A DNA stretch of 64,000 nucleotides from an uncultured Acetobacteraceae bacterium (GTDB lineage Bacteria; Pseudomonadota; Alphaproteobacteria; Acetobacterales; Acetobacteraceae): assembly GCA_903895595.1 (NCBI GenBank), contig CAITUP010000091.1, positions 1 through 64,000 of the forward strand. The letters run 5' to 3'. The position numbers and the translations under genes are program-made. Positions 1 through 8,579 of the stretch are shown here, one piece after another. The notes under the pieces are model-generated. The model made no database searches, had not been told where the DNA came from, and saw nothing but the letters and a program-made list of their open reading frames with translations. How positions within the stretch are numbered: the first letter of the stretch is position 1; every line of letters starts with the position of its first letter.

Positions 1-688
1 CGGAATCGTGCGTCGCGGGCATGCAAACCGATGACAGCGCCAGGGAACCGATCGTATCCCAGGACTGTGTCATCCAGGTCGATTCCTTGTTGGCGAACGC
101 CATCGCGGTGCGTAATGCCACGTAAAGGACGTCGCGCTGATCGGACGTCAACGTGTTCTGCACGATCGCATCGAAGTAGGTTGCTCGGTTGGTCACGTCC
201 AATATCTGGATGAGATCGACCACGGCGAACGCCATGGCCATCCCATTGGTGGAGACCGACCCGATCCTGTAGTCCGGCGGTGTGTGCGCCTGCGGCGACG
301 CCGTGGTAACACCGGAGATCGGGTACCATTGCAGGGTGCTGGCGGTCGCCCCCGGGATGGTCGTGTTGGACGCGATCGCCACAACGCAATAGCCTGGCGC
401 GGTGCCACCCATCGATCGAACCGACAGCCAATGCACCGACTGATCGGTCGAGGTCGCGTACACATCCAGCGCCGTGGAGGCGACATTGTAACCGAACCCG
501 TAATATTGCTCGGCACCGTCGTCCTCGTCGTGGGAGCCTTTGTAGAACTCGACGTCGACACCGACGGTCGCGAAGGGATCGACATAGGGGAACTGCCATA
601 CGTCCATCTGATACGGGGTCGGACCCGATTGGGTCGCCATCGCCTCTTTAGTGATGTTGCTGATGTACAGCGTGCATTGTTCGGCCAT
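1..688 (-). CDS. PI-PLC-X-like protein, N-terminal part, runs off the window start
   Basis: An open frame of about 229 codons begins at ATG 686-688 behind a good ribosome site (GGAGGGG, 6 bases upstream) and is still open at base 1, so the C-terminus is outside the window. The first 190 or so residues (start MAEQCTLYISNITKEAM) are rich in aromatic and acidic residues and I do not recognise a family. From about residue 205 the sequence reads STWMTQSWDTIG and then SVCMPATHDS, which resembles the opening of phosphatidylinositol-specific phospholipase C X-domains (WM..L.....IPGTHDS, the H being catalytic). The catalytic centre proper lies off the window. No signal peptide is visible, so a secreted enzyme is not supported. 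It is divergent from argD. The PLC assignment rests on one short motif. Confidence 0.6.
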   Translation of the reverse strand, partial: MAEQCTLYISNITKEAMATQSGPTPYQMDVWQFPYVDPFATVGVDVEFYKGSHDEDDGAEQYYGFGYNVASTALDVYATSTDQSVHWLSVRSMGGTAPGYCVVAIASNTTIPGATASTLQWYPISGVTTASPQAHTPPDYRIGSVSTNGMAMAFAVVDLIQILDVTNRATYFDAIVQNTLTSDQRDVLYVALRTAMAFANKESTWMTQSWDTIGSLALSSVCMPATHDS

Positions 689-893
689 GGATATCCCCTC
701 CATCCTGCGCTTTCATTGACCGGAAGGCTACACGGCGCACGGCAAGCCGGCAACGGACGCCAGCCGGCACGAATCCCCGTTTGACACCGGCCCCGTCCCT
801 GGCCAAAGATCGTCGCTTCCTTTGGACCTGCCCCCGAAAGGTCGCGGGCGGGCGATCCATTGGGACCAGACAAACACGAAGGCCGTACCCAAG

Positions 894-2081
894 ATGATAT
901 CCGCGCTGCTGCCGAACTACGCTCGTGCCGACCTTGCTTTCGAGCGGGGCGAAGGTGCCTGGTTGTGGACGGTGGATGGCCGACGATTCCTCGATTTCGG
1001 GTCCGGCATCGCCACCGCCTCCATCGGCCATGGCCACCCGCATCTCGCCAAGGCGATCGCCGAACAGGCGGCCAAGGTGATGCATGTGTCGAACCTTTAC
1101 CGCATCCCGCAAGCCGAGAAGCTGGCGCAGCGGCTGGTCGACAATTCCTTCGCCGACAGCGTGTTCTTCTGCAACTCGGGCGCCGAGGCGAACGAGGGCA
1201 TGATCAAGATGATGCGCCGCGCGATGTTCGATTCCGGCAAGGAAGACGCCTACCGCATCATATGCTTCGAAGGCGCGTTCCACGGCCGCACGCTGGCGAC
1301 GCTCGCCGCCACCGGCAACCCGCATTATCTGCACGGCTTCGGCCCGGTCGTGGACGGGTTCGACCACGTGCCGTTCAACAACATGAACGCTGTGCGCGAC
1401 GCCATCGGCCCCAACACCTGCGGCATCATCGTCGAGCCGATCCAGGGCGAGGGCGGTATCCGCGCCGCCGACATGCAGTTCCTGCGCGATCTGCGCGCCG
1501 TCTGCGACGAGTACGGTATTATCCTCGGTATGGACGAGGTCCAATCGGGCATGGGCCGTACTGGCAAGCTGTTCGCGCATGAATGGGCCGGGATCACGCC
1601 GGACGTCATGTCCTCGGCCAAAGGCATCGGCGGCGGCTTCCCGCTCGGCGCCGTGCTGGCCAAGGAAAAATTCGCCAAGGCGCTGGTCCCCGGCACGCAC
1701 GGCACCACCTACGGCGGCAACCCGCTGGCCTGCACCGCCGGCAATGCGGTGCTGGATGTGATCCTCGCCCCCGGCTTCATTGAAGACGTGGAGCGTAAAG
1801 GCCGCAAGTTAGGCGATGCCCTGACCCAGGTCGCCAAGGATTTCCCGACCGTGTTCGTGGACGCGCGTGGGATGGGCCTGCTGCGCGGCCTGAAATGCGT
1901 CGTGCCGCAGGGCATTGTGCAGGCCGCCTGCACCGCCGAGGGCCTGATGGCGATCACCGCTGGCGAAAACGTGCTGCGTCTGGCGCCGCCATTGGTGGTG
2001 ACGGATTCCGATATCGACCAGGGTGTCGCGATGCTCCGCGCCGCGGCGGCGAAGGTCGCGGCCGAGGCGGGTAAGCCGTGA
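894..2081 (+). CDS. argD: Acetylornithine aminotransferase (ArgD)
   Basis: PLP-dependent class III aminotransferase, 395 aa, converting N-acetylglutamate semialdehyde to N-acetylornithine in arginine biosynthesis (the family often also does the succinyl-diaminopimelate step). I place the start at ATG 894 ([16 protein letters not shown]), which is where family members begin; the frame stays open upstream to 822 but that extension is not family-like. Visible features are the NSGAEANEG cofactor-binding segment, GAFHGRT, the acidic VEPIQGEGG segment, [14 protein letters not shown], and the lysine in [15 protein letters not shown] that forms the Schiff base. The stop overlaps the argF GTG start by 4 bases (GTGA), so the two genes are translationally coupled in one arginine operon. 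Confidence 0.95.
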   Translation: MISALLPNYARADLAFERGEGAWLWTVDGRRFLDFGSGIATASIGHGHPHLAKAIAEQAAKVMHVSNLYRIPQAEKLAQRLVDNSFADSVFFCNSGAEANEGMIKMMRRAMFDSGKEDAYRIICFEGAFHGRTLATLAATGNPHYLHGFGPVVDGFDHVPFNNMNAVRDAIGPNTCGIIVEPIQGEGGIRAADMQFLRDLRAVCDEYGIILGMDEVQSGMGRTGKLFAHEWAGITPDVMSSAKGIGGGFPLGAVLAKEKFAKALVPGTHGTTYGGNPLACTAGNAVLDVILAPGFIEDVERKGRKLGDALTQVAKDFPTVFVDARGMGLLRGLKCVVPQGIVQAACTAEGLMAITAGENVLRLAPPLVVTDSDIDQGVAMLRAAAAKVAAEAGKP

Positions 2082-3046
2082 GTTCGAGCCTGCGTCGGGT
2101 CAAAACACCCAGTGGCCGGTCTCCCGAAAAGGAGGCTGGTCCCCGGCACTTCCTCGATCTGAAGGATTTCGACACCGCCACGCTGCGGCGGATGCTGGAT
2201 ATCGCGGCGGGCTTCAAGGGCGCCAACGGCGTGTCGTCCCGGCCGCTGGCCGGCAAGACCCTGGCGCTGATCTTCGAGAAACCATCGACCCGCACCCGCG
2301 TGTCCTTCGAAGTCGGCATGCGCCAGCTCGGCGGCGACGTGATCACCCTGTCGGCGAAGGACATGCAACTGGGCCGAGGCGAAACCGCCGCAGACACGGC
2401 GCGCGTGCTGTCGCGCTATGTCGATGCGATCATGCTGCGGACCGATGCGTCGTCCAAGCTGATGGAACTGGCGGAATACGCGACCGTGCCGGTGATCAAC
2501 GGGCTGACGGAAGCGTCGCACCCCTGCCAGCTCATGGCCGATATCATGACGTTCGAGGAGCATCGCGGCCCTATCGCCGGCCAAGTCGTGGCGTGGTGCG
2601 GCGACGGCAACAACGTCGCCCGCAGCTGGATCGAGGCCGCGGTACGCTTCGGCTTCACGCTGCGTTTGGCCACCCCGGACTCCCTGCGTCCGCCGGCGGA
2701 CCTGATCGAATGGGCCCGGGCGCAAGGCGGCGATATCCAACTGACCGACGACCCCGAGGCCGCCGTCGCCGGTGCGCGCTGCGTGGTGGCGGATACCTGG
2801 GTGTCGATGTCCGACGATCCCAACGAAAGCCGCCACAACCTGTTGGCACCCTACCGAGTGACCAGCGGGCTGATGGCGAAAGCGGCTGGCGATGCCATCT
2901 TCATGCACTGCCTGCCGGCCCATCGCGGCGAGGAAGTGACGGCGGAAGTCATCGACGGGCCTCAGTCGGTGGTGTTCGATGAAGCGGAGAACCGGCTGCA
3001 CGCGCAGAAGGGCGTTCTGGCCTGGGTGATGGGGGCGGCGCGCTAG
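2078..3046 (+). CDS. argF: Ornithine carbamoyltransferase (ArgF)
   Basis: 322-aa cytoplasmic enzyme that makes citrulline from ornithine and carbamoyl phosphate. The carbamoyl-phosphate loop is [11 protein letters not shown] near residue 70, followed by the HPCQ motif ([11 protein letters not shown]) and the ornithine/catalytic cysteine motif [13 protein letters not shown] near the C-terminus, all intact. The GTG start lies inside the argD stop, giving a 4-base overlap. The first 20 residues ([20 protein letters not shown]) are a poorly conserved leader, and a later start is possible because the family core begins around RHFLDLKDF. It is followed by a single palindromic repeat rather than a clear terminator. 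Confidence 0.95.
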   Translation: MSSSLRRVKTPSGRSPEKEAGPRHFLDLKDFDTATLRRMLDIAAGFKGANGVSSRPLAGKTLALIFEKPSTRTRVSFEVGMRQLGGDVITLSAKDMQLGRGETAADTARVLSRYVDAIMLRTDASSKLMELAEYATVPVINGLTEASHPCQLMADIMTFEEHRGPIAGQVVAWCGDGNNVARSWIEAAVRFGFTLRLATPDSLRPPADLIEWARAQGGDIQLTDDPEAAVAGARCVVADTWVSMSDDPNESRHNLLAPYRVTSGLMAKAAGDAIFMHCLPAHRGEEVTAEVIDGPQSVVFDEAENRLHAQKGVLAWVMGAAR

Positions 3047-3057
3047 CCTCCACCCCC

Positions 3058-3086
3058 GTCATGGTCGGGCTTGACCCGACTATGGC
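3058..3086. repeat. Dispersed palindrome, single unit
   Basis: Palindromic unit around ATGGTCGGGCTTGACCCGAC just after argF. The same core recurs at 7047-7118, 10073-10146, 36507-36533 and 55945-55970, and in degraded form near 37441. It is a REP-like dispersed repeat confined to intergenic spaces. Confidence 0.75.
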
Positions 3087-3112
3087 CACCTGACGCTTGA
3101 TCCATCCCCATG

Positions 3113-3127
3113 CATATGTCACATATG
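3113..3127. promoter_or_regulatory. Candidate operator upstream of the XRE gene
   Basis: CATATG-TCA-CATATG, two self-palindromic hexamers with centres 9 bp apart, ends 39 bases before the start of the small XRE regulator. Symmetry and position suit an autoregulatory operator, but there is no independent evidence. Confidence 0.3.
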
Positions 3128-3166
3128 ACTCCAGCAACCTGAGAGTCATGCCGTGGAAACGTCCGC

Positions 3167-3418
3167 ATGATCACATCGGCGCAAATGCGCGCCGCCCGAG
3201 CGCTGCTGCGGATCGAGCAGCGGGAGCTGGCGGGCCTCGCCGGCCTGTCCGTGCCGACCATCCAGCGCATGGAAGCCAGCCCCGAGGTGGTGCGCGGCAA
3301 TGTCGAATCCCTCATGAAGCTCGTCGGCGCGCTGCGTGAGGCCGGGATCGAACTGATCGATGAGGGTGCCGTCAGCCAAAGCGGCGGCCGCGGCGTCAGG
3401 CTGGTGTCGCGGCCATGA
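3167..3418 (+). CDS. Small XRE-family helix-turn-helix regulator
   Basis: 83-aa protein that is essentially one HTH domain: MRAARALLRIEQRELAGLAG followed by LSVPTIQRME, the recognition helix region typical of Cro/CI-type regulators. No effector or dimerisation domain is visible beyond about residue 65. Its TGA stop overlaps the hyfB ATG (ATGA), so it is the first gene of the hyf operon and is probably translated together with it. The simplest inference is a cis-acting regulator of the operon and of itself, with the CATATG repeat upstream as a possible site. Confidence 0.8.
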   Translation: MITSAQMRAARALLRIEQRELAGLAGLSVPTIQRMEASPEVVRGNVESLMKLVGALREAGIELIDEGAVSQSGGRGVRLVSRP

Positions 3419-5415
3419 TCGAGATCGCCCTGAGCTGCATCGGCCTGTTCTGCCTGTTGGCGGTCGCGGGTGCGGGCCTGGGGCGAGCATCGGCCGGGCG
3501 TTTCATTGTCTACGGCGGGTGTCTGCTGATCGGAGCCATCCTGTTCGGCACCGGCCTTCTCGCCATCGCCGAACCCGCCCAACGCATCGCGCTTCCGCTC
3601 GGCGTCCCCTGGGTGGGCGTGCATCTGCGTCTGGATGCGCTGTCCTCGTTCTTTTTACTGCTGCTGGGCCTGGGGTCGGCCGGCGCCAGCCTGTTCGCCA
3701 TCGGCTACTGCGCCCACGATGAGGAACCGCAGCGGGTGCTGCCCTTCTACCCGCTGTTCCTGGCCGGCATGACTCTGGTGCTGCTGGCCGACGACGCGTT
3801 CTCGTTCCTGTTCGCGTGGGAGCTGATGTCGCTGTCGTCCTGGGCCTTGGTCATGGCGCAACACCGGGAATCCGGCAACGCTCAGGCCGCTTTCGTCTAT
3901 TTGTTGATGGCGGTGTTCAGCGGCCTGACGATGCTGCTGGCGTTCGGCGTTCTCGCCGGCCCCACGGGAGGCTACGCGTTCGACGCCATGCGCGCCGCTC
4001 ACCCGTCCGCCGGGCTGACGGCGCTGATCTTCGCCCTTGCGCTGGCGGGTGCCGGATCGAAAGCCGGCCTCGTCCCGCTGCATGTCTGGCTGCCGCTGGC
4101 GCATCCGGCCGCGCCGAGCCACGTGTCGGCGCTGATGAGCGGGGTGATGACGAAGATCGCGGTGTACGGCTTCATCCGCGTCGTGTTCGATCTGCTTGGC
4201 GGTGCCCCCTGGTGGGCGGCGACCATCGTGCTGGCGGTGGGCGGCATCACCGCCATCATGGGCGTGCTGCACGCGCTGATGGAGCGGGATCTGAAGCGCC
4301 TGCTTGCCTATTCGACAGTCGAAAACATCGGCATCGTGTTCGTGGGCCTCGGGCTGGCGTTGGCGTTCAAGGCCAACAACTTCCCGGCCGGCGCGGCGTT
4401 GGCGCTGACGGCGGCGTTGTTCCATGCCCTGAACCACACGCTGTTCAAAAGCCTGCTGTTCTTCGGCGCAGGCGCGGTCCTGCACGCCACCGGCACGCGC
4501 GATATCGAGAAATTGGGCGGGCTGCTGCAACGCATGCCGCTGACGAGTGCGGCCGTATTGGTCGGCTGCTTCGCCATCTCCGCTCTGCCGCCCATGAACG
4601 GTTTCGCGTCGGAGTGGCTGACGTTCCAGGCCATTTTGCTCCGCCCGGAACTGCCGCAATGGGGCCTGAAACTGAGCATTCCCGCCGATGGCGCGTTGCT
4701 GGCTTTGGCTGCCGCTCTGGCCGCCGCGTGCTTCGTGCGGGCGTTCGGGATCGGGTTCCTCGGGCGGCCGCGGACGGCGGCGGCGGGGAACGCGCATGAG
4801 GCGGATCGCTGGTCGGTTGCCGCGATGGCGGGGTTCGCCGGGTTGTGTCTGCTGACCGGACTGTTTCCGGGTGTGACGATCGATCTTTTGGCGCCGGTTG
4901 CCCATGCGTTGGTGGGGGCGGCGATGCCGTGGCAAACCGGCGATGCGTGGCTGACGACCATCCCCGTCGCGGCCAGCCGCAGTTCCTATAATGCGTTGTT
5001 GTTGTTCGTGTTCGTTTTGGGGTCCGGCGGGATCGCGGCGGCATTGGTCAAACGCTTCGGATCGAGCGGGTTGCGGCGCTCGCCTGCTTGGGATTGCGGG
5101 TTTCCCGACCCCAGCCCGATGACGCAGTACACCGGTGCCAGCATGGGGCAGCCGATCAAGCGGGTTTACGGCGCGCTGGCGTTCCATGCTCGCGACGTCG
5201 TGGACATGCCGGCGCCCGGCGACACCCGTGCCGCGACACACACGGTGACCCGCACCGACTATATCTGGGACGGGGTGTATGTGCCGCTGGGTCAGGCGGT
5301 GACCTGGGTGTCCACGTATCTGAACGTGCTGCAGTTCCTGACGATCCGCCGGTATCTGGGGTTCGTCTTCATTCTGTTGATCCTGTTGTTGATGGCGCTC
5401 GCGCTATGGCAGTGA
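3415..5415 (+). CDS. hyfB: HyfB-like membrane subunit (NuoL/M-type antiporter module)
   Basis: 666-aa polytopic membrane protein, close in length to hydrogenase-4 component B. The proton-channel signature is intact: GSKAGLVPLHVWLPLAHPAA, then PSHVSALMSGVMTKIAVYG, with LMERDLKRLLAYSTVENIGI after it. It corresponds to a NuoL/NuoM-like proton or sodium pumping subunit. The C-terminal 120 residues carry the hydrogenase-4-type tail (PAWDCGFPDPSPMTQYTGAS) and end in one more membrane helix. It overlaps the XRE gene by 4 bases and hyfC by 10, so hyfB and hyfC are tightly coupled. It is part of the Ehr-like complex described under hyfG. Confidence 0.9.
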   Translation: MIEIALSCIGLFCLLAVAGAGLGRASAGRFIVYGGCLLIGAILFGTGLLAIAEPAQRIALPLGVPWVGVHLRLDALSSFFLLLLGLGSAGASLFAIGYCAHDEEPQRVLPFYPLFLAGMTLVLLADDAFSFLFAWELMSLSSWALVMAQHRESGNAQAAFVYLLMAVFSGLTMLLAFGVLAGPTGGYAFDAMRAAHPSAGLTALIFALALAGAGSKAGLVPLHVWLPLAHPAAPSHVSALMSGVMTKIAVYGFIRVVFDLLGGAPWWAATIVLAVGGITAIMGVLHALMERDLKRLLAYSTVENIGIVFVGLGLALAFKANNFPAGAALALTAALFHALNHTLFKSLLFFGAGAVLHATGTRDIEKLGGLLQRMPLTSAAVLVGCFAISALPPMNGFASEWLTFQAILLRPELPQWGLKLSIPADGALLALAAALAAACFVRAFGIGFLGRPRTAAAGNAHEADRWSVAAMAGFAGLCLLTGLFPGVTIDLLAPVAHALVGAAMPWQTGDAWLTTIPVAASRSSYNALLLFVFVLGSGGIAAALVKRFGSSGLRRSPAWDCGFPDPSPMTQYTGASMGQPIKRVYGALAFHARDVVDMPAPGDTRAATHTVTRTDYIWDGVYVPLGQAVTWVSTYLNVLQFLTIRRYLGFVFILLILLLMALALWQ

Positions 5416-6362
5416 TCGTTTCCCTGTTGGTGCAGTTCGCCCAGATGCTGCTGGTGCTGGCCTTGGCGCCGCTGCTGACCGGCGTGGTGCGCAAGGTGAA
5501 GGCCCGTTTCCAGCGCCGCATCGGCGCCTCGGTGTTCCAGCCCTACCGCGACCTGCGGCGGCTGATGGGCAAGGACGTGGTGCTGGCGGACAATGCGTCC
5601 TGGCTGTTCCGCGTGGCACCCTACACCATCTTCGCCTGCACCTGGGTGGCGGCGGCGCTGGTCCCGACCTTTGCCACCGGCCTCATGTTCTCCTGGTCCG
5701 GAGACCTTATCGTCATCGCCGGCCTGCTCGGCACCGCCCGTTTCGTCCAGGCGTTGGCGGCGCTGGATATCGGCACGAGTTTCGGCGGCATTGGGGCCTC
5801 GCGGGAGGTGATGATTGCCTCCCTGGCGGAACCGGCGATGATCCTGATTGTCCTTTCCGTGGCGCTGATCGCCGGTTCGACGCAGTTATCGGTGGTCGCC
5901 GACCACATGCTGAACGGTCAGGTCGGGCTACGGGTGTCGCTGGCCCTGGCGCTGGTGGCGCTGACGATCGTGGCGCTGGCGGAGAACGCCCGCATCCCCG
6001 TGGACAACCCCGCGACGCATCTGGAACTGACGATGGTGCATGAGGCGATGGTGCTGGAATACTCCGGGCGCCATCTGGCGATGATCGAGCTGGGGGTGGC
6101 GCTGAAACTGCTGCTGTATATCTCCATGATCGCCTGCATTTTCGCCCCCATCGGTCTGGCAGGCGCGAACGCCGGGATCGGAGCGTTCCTGATCGGCGGT
6201 GCCGCCTACGTCGCGAAGCTGGCTGTCGGCGCCGTGGCGCTGGGAACGTTCGAGACGTCGATCGCCAAAATGCGGGTCTTCCGCCTGCCCAATTTCGTTG
6301 GAGCGGCCCTGATGCTCAGCCTGCTGGGCGTGCTGCTGCTGTTCGTGTCGCGGGGGATGTGA
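5406..6362 (+). CDS. hyfC: HyfC-like membrane subunit (NuoH-type)
   Basis: 318-aa membrane protein homologous to HyfC/HycD and complex I subunit NuoH, which anchors the peripheral arm to the membrane pump. I use ATG 5406 (MAVIVSLLVQFAQ), inside the end of hyfB; the frame is open further upstream but only as a shadow of hyfB. Family signatures are RRIGASVFQPYRDLRRLMGK near residue 40, the acidic SREVMIASLAEPAMIL segment, and ENARIPVDNPATHLELTMVH followed by EAMVLEYSGRHLAMIELG. These glutamates belong to the quinone/ion path in NuoH-like proteins. Confidence 0.9.
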   Translation: MAVIVSLLVQFAQMLLVLALAPLLTGVVRKVKARFQRRIGASVFQPYRDLRRLMGKDVVLADNASWLFRVAPYTIFACTWVAAALVPTFATGLMFSWSGDLIVIAGLLGTARFVQALAALDIGTSFGGIGASREVMIASLAEPAMILIVLSVALIAGSTQLSVVADHMLNGQVGLRVSLALALVALTIVALAENARIPVDNPATHLELTMVHEAMVLEYSGRHLAMIELGVALKLLLYISMIACIFAPIGLAGANAGIGAFLIGGAAYVAKLAVGAVALGTFETSIAKMRVFRLPNFVGAALMLSLLGVLLLFVSRGM

Positions 6363-7027
6363 TGCTGCGCGGGATCTCCTTCGATATCGCGCATATGCTG
6401 GCAGGCTTCCTGGTGCTGGCGAGTTTTCTCATGTTGTACCAGGACCGGCTGTATGCGCTGCTGAACGTCCTGGCGCTGCACGCGTTTATTCTCGCGCTGT
6501 CCGTGGCATGGCAGGCGCATATCCAGCACGCGCCGCATCTGTTCATCACCGCGATCATCGCCCTGGGATTCAAGGCGATGCTGATCCCCTGGGCATTACG
6601 GAAAATCGTGTTCCGCCTCGGCATTCACCGCGAAATAGAGGCCGTGGGCGGCATCGGCCTGACCATGCTCGCCGGTATCGCATTGGTGGCGCTGTCGCTG
6701 GAGGTCATGCTTCCGGTCACCGCCCACACCGATCCGGTGGCACGCGAAGACATCGCTCTGGCCCTGTCCGTGGTGCTGATCGGCCTGCTGACGATGGTGA
6801 CGCGGCGCAACGCCGTCAGTCAGATCGTCGGCTTCATGTCGCTGGAAAACGGCATCATTCTGGCCGCCACGGGTGCTCGGGGGATGCCGCTGGTGGTGGA
6901 GATCAGCGTCGCGTTCTCGGTCCTGGTCGCCTTCATCGTGGTGGGGATTTTCCTGTTCCGGATACGGGAACGGTTCGATTCCGTGGATGTCGGTGCGATC
7001 GACCTGCATCGCGGGGGGCGGCAGTGA
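6362..7027 (+). CDS. hyfE: HyfE-like membrane subunit (NuoK-containing)
   Basis: 221-aa membrane protein, the size of hydrogenase-4 component E, with about six or seven hydrophobic helices; its C-terminal half resembles NuoK (NAVSQIVGFMSLENGIIL, with the membrane glutamate). ATG 6362 overlaps the hyfC stop as TGATG, and a GTG three bases earlier is an alternative start. A 109-base gap containing a large inverted repeat separates it from hyfF, the first break in an otherwise overlapping gene series. Confidence 0.88.
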   Translation: MLRGISFDIAHMLAGFLVLASFLMLYQDRLYALLNVLALHAFILALSVAWQAHIQHAPHLFITAIIALGFKAMLIPWALRKIVFRLGIHREIEAVGGIGLTMLAGIALVALSLEVMLPVTAHTDPVAREDIALALSVVLIGLLTMVTRRNAVSQIVGFMSLENGIILAATGARGMPLVVEISVAFSVLVAFIVVGIFLFRIRERFDSVDVGAIDLHRGGRQ

Positions 7028-7046
7028 TGGCTTTCTGCCCCGCACC

Positions 7047-7118
7047 GTCATGGTTGGGCCTGACCCGACCATCTTTATCCCGTTGGCCTGAGATGGTCGG
7101 GTCAGGCCCGACCATGAC
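7047..7118. repeat. Paired inverted-repeat element inside the hyf operon, copy 1
   Basis: Two 26-base arms (7047-7072 and 7093-7118) are inverted copies of each other with one mismatch, separated by 20 bases that include TTGGCCTGAG. Each arm is itself the dispersed palindrome seen after argF. Transcribed, it would form a very stable hairpin between hyfE and hyfF. A second copy with a related spacer lies at 10073-10146. Confidence 0.85.
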
Positions 7119-7136
7119 GGAAGGGGGGGGTGGCGC

Positions 7137-8579
7137 ATGATGCCCGACCTCGTTTCCGGGGTGTTGTTCGTGCCGTTAATCGCCGCGGCGATCCTGGCGG
7201 CCATCCCGGCGTACCGCCTGTCCGCCATCCTGAACGTGGTCGCCAGCATGATCTCCCTGGCCTTCGCGTTGCTGCTGTTGGTCGCCGACCGTCCCGGCCC
7301 CGGCAACCTGCTGTTCGTGGACGATCTGAACATCGTGTTCATCGTCCTGAACAGCTTCGTCGGCTTCACCACCAGCGTCTTCAGTGCCAGCTATATCGCG
7401 CATGAGCTGGAAATCGGCCGCCTGACGCCGTTCCATCTGCGGTTCTACCACGCCATGTACCAGCTCATGTTGTTCGGCATGAACCTCGCGCTGACGGCCA
7501 ACAATATCGGCCTGATGTGGGTGGCGGTGGAGCTTGCCACGCTGACCACCGTCGTCATGGTCGGCCTCTACCGCACGCCGGCGGCATTGGAAGCCGCCTG
7601 GAAATATTTCATCCTCGGCTCCGTCGGCATTGCACTGGCGCTGTTCGGCACCATATTGGTCTATCTTGCCGCCCGTCCGGTGATCGGGGAGGGCATGGAT
7701 GCCATGGTCTGGACTACTTTGGCCGGACACGCGAAGGACTTCGACCCGTCTTTGCTGAATATCGCGTTTGTCTTTCTGCTGCTGGGCTACGGCACCAAGG
7801 TCGGGTTGGCGCCGTTGCACGCGTGGCTACCGGACGCGCACGCCGAGGGACCGACACCGATCTCCGCCGTGCTGTCGGGCCTGCTGCTGAATGTCGCCCT
7901 GTATGCGCTGCTACGCTTCAAAATCCTGCTGGCCGGCAATCCGTTGTCCATCGCGCCGGGGCCGCTGATGGTCGGGCTGGGCCTGCTGTCGCTGATCTTC
8001 GCGGCGTTCATGCTCTACCGCCGCCGTGACATCAAACGGATGTTCGCCTACTCCTCCATCGAGCACATGGGCATCATCGTCTTCGCCTTCGGCATGGCCG
8101 GCCCGCTCGGCAATTTCGCCGGCCTGATGCAAATGACCATGCATAGCCTGACCAAATCCGCGATCTTCTTCACCGTCGGGCACATCGTGCAGGTCAAACG
8201 CACCCAGTGGATGACGGAAATGGGCGGCCTGACCACCAGCCACCCGTTGCTGGGCTGGGGCCTCGTCGCCGGTGTCGCCGCCATTGCCGGGTTGCCGCCC
8301 TTCGGCGTGTTCATGAGCGAGTTCCTCGTCGTATCCTCCACCTTCGCGCGAGAGCCTATCCTGGCTGGCCTGCTGGTATTCGGCCTGTTGCTGTCGTTCG
8401 GCGCGCTGCTGCTGCGCCTGACCGATGTCGCGTTCGGGCCGGTGAAAGGGCTGGCGGGGCCGGTCGATGCGTCCACCATTCCGCTGTTCGTGCATCTGGG
8501 GATCGTGCTGACGGCGGGCATCTGGCTGCCGCCGATGGTGGTTGCCTGGTTCCAGCACGTCGCGGAGATGCTGGGATGA
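7137..8579 (+). CDS. hyfF: HyfF-like membrane subunit (NuoN/M-type antiporter module)
   Basis: 480-aa polytopic membrane protein, second antiporter-type subunit of the complex. Channel signature: GYGTKVGLAPLHAWLPDAHA then EGPTPISAVLSGLLLNVALY, followed by YRRRDIKRMFAYSSIEHMGI. The start is the first of two adjacent ATGs, preceded by a G-rich stretch (AGGGGGGGG) that can act as ribosome site. The stop overlaps the hyfG start (ATGA). No HyfD-like third antiporter gene is present in the operon. Confidence 0.9.
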   Translation: MMPDLVSGVLFVPLIAAAILAAIPAYRLSAILNVVASMISLAFALLLLVADRPGPGNLLFVDDLNIVFIVLNSFVGFTTSVFSASYIAHELEIGRLTPFHLRFYHAMYQLMLFGMNLALTANNIGLMWVAVELATLTTVVMVGLYRTPAALEAAWKYFILGSVGIALALFGTILVYLAARPVIGEGMDAMVWTTLAGHAKDFDPSLLNIAFVFLLLGYGTKVGLAPLHAWLPDAHAEGPTPISAVLSGLLLNVALYALLRFKILLAGNPLSIAPGPLMVGLGLLSLIFAAFMLYRRRDIKRMFAYSSIEHMGIIVFAFGMAGPLGNFAGLMQMTMHSLTKSAIFFTVGHIVQVKRTQWMTEMGGLTTSHPLLGWGLVAGVAAIAGLPPFGVFMSEFLVVSSTFAREPILAGLLVFGLLLSFGALLLRLTDVAFGPVKGLAGPVDASTIPLFVHLGIVLTAGIWLPPMVVAWFQHVAEMLG

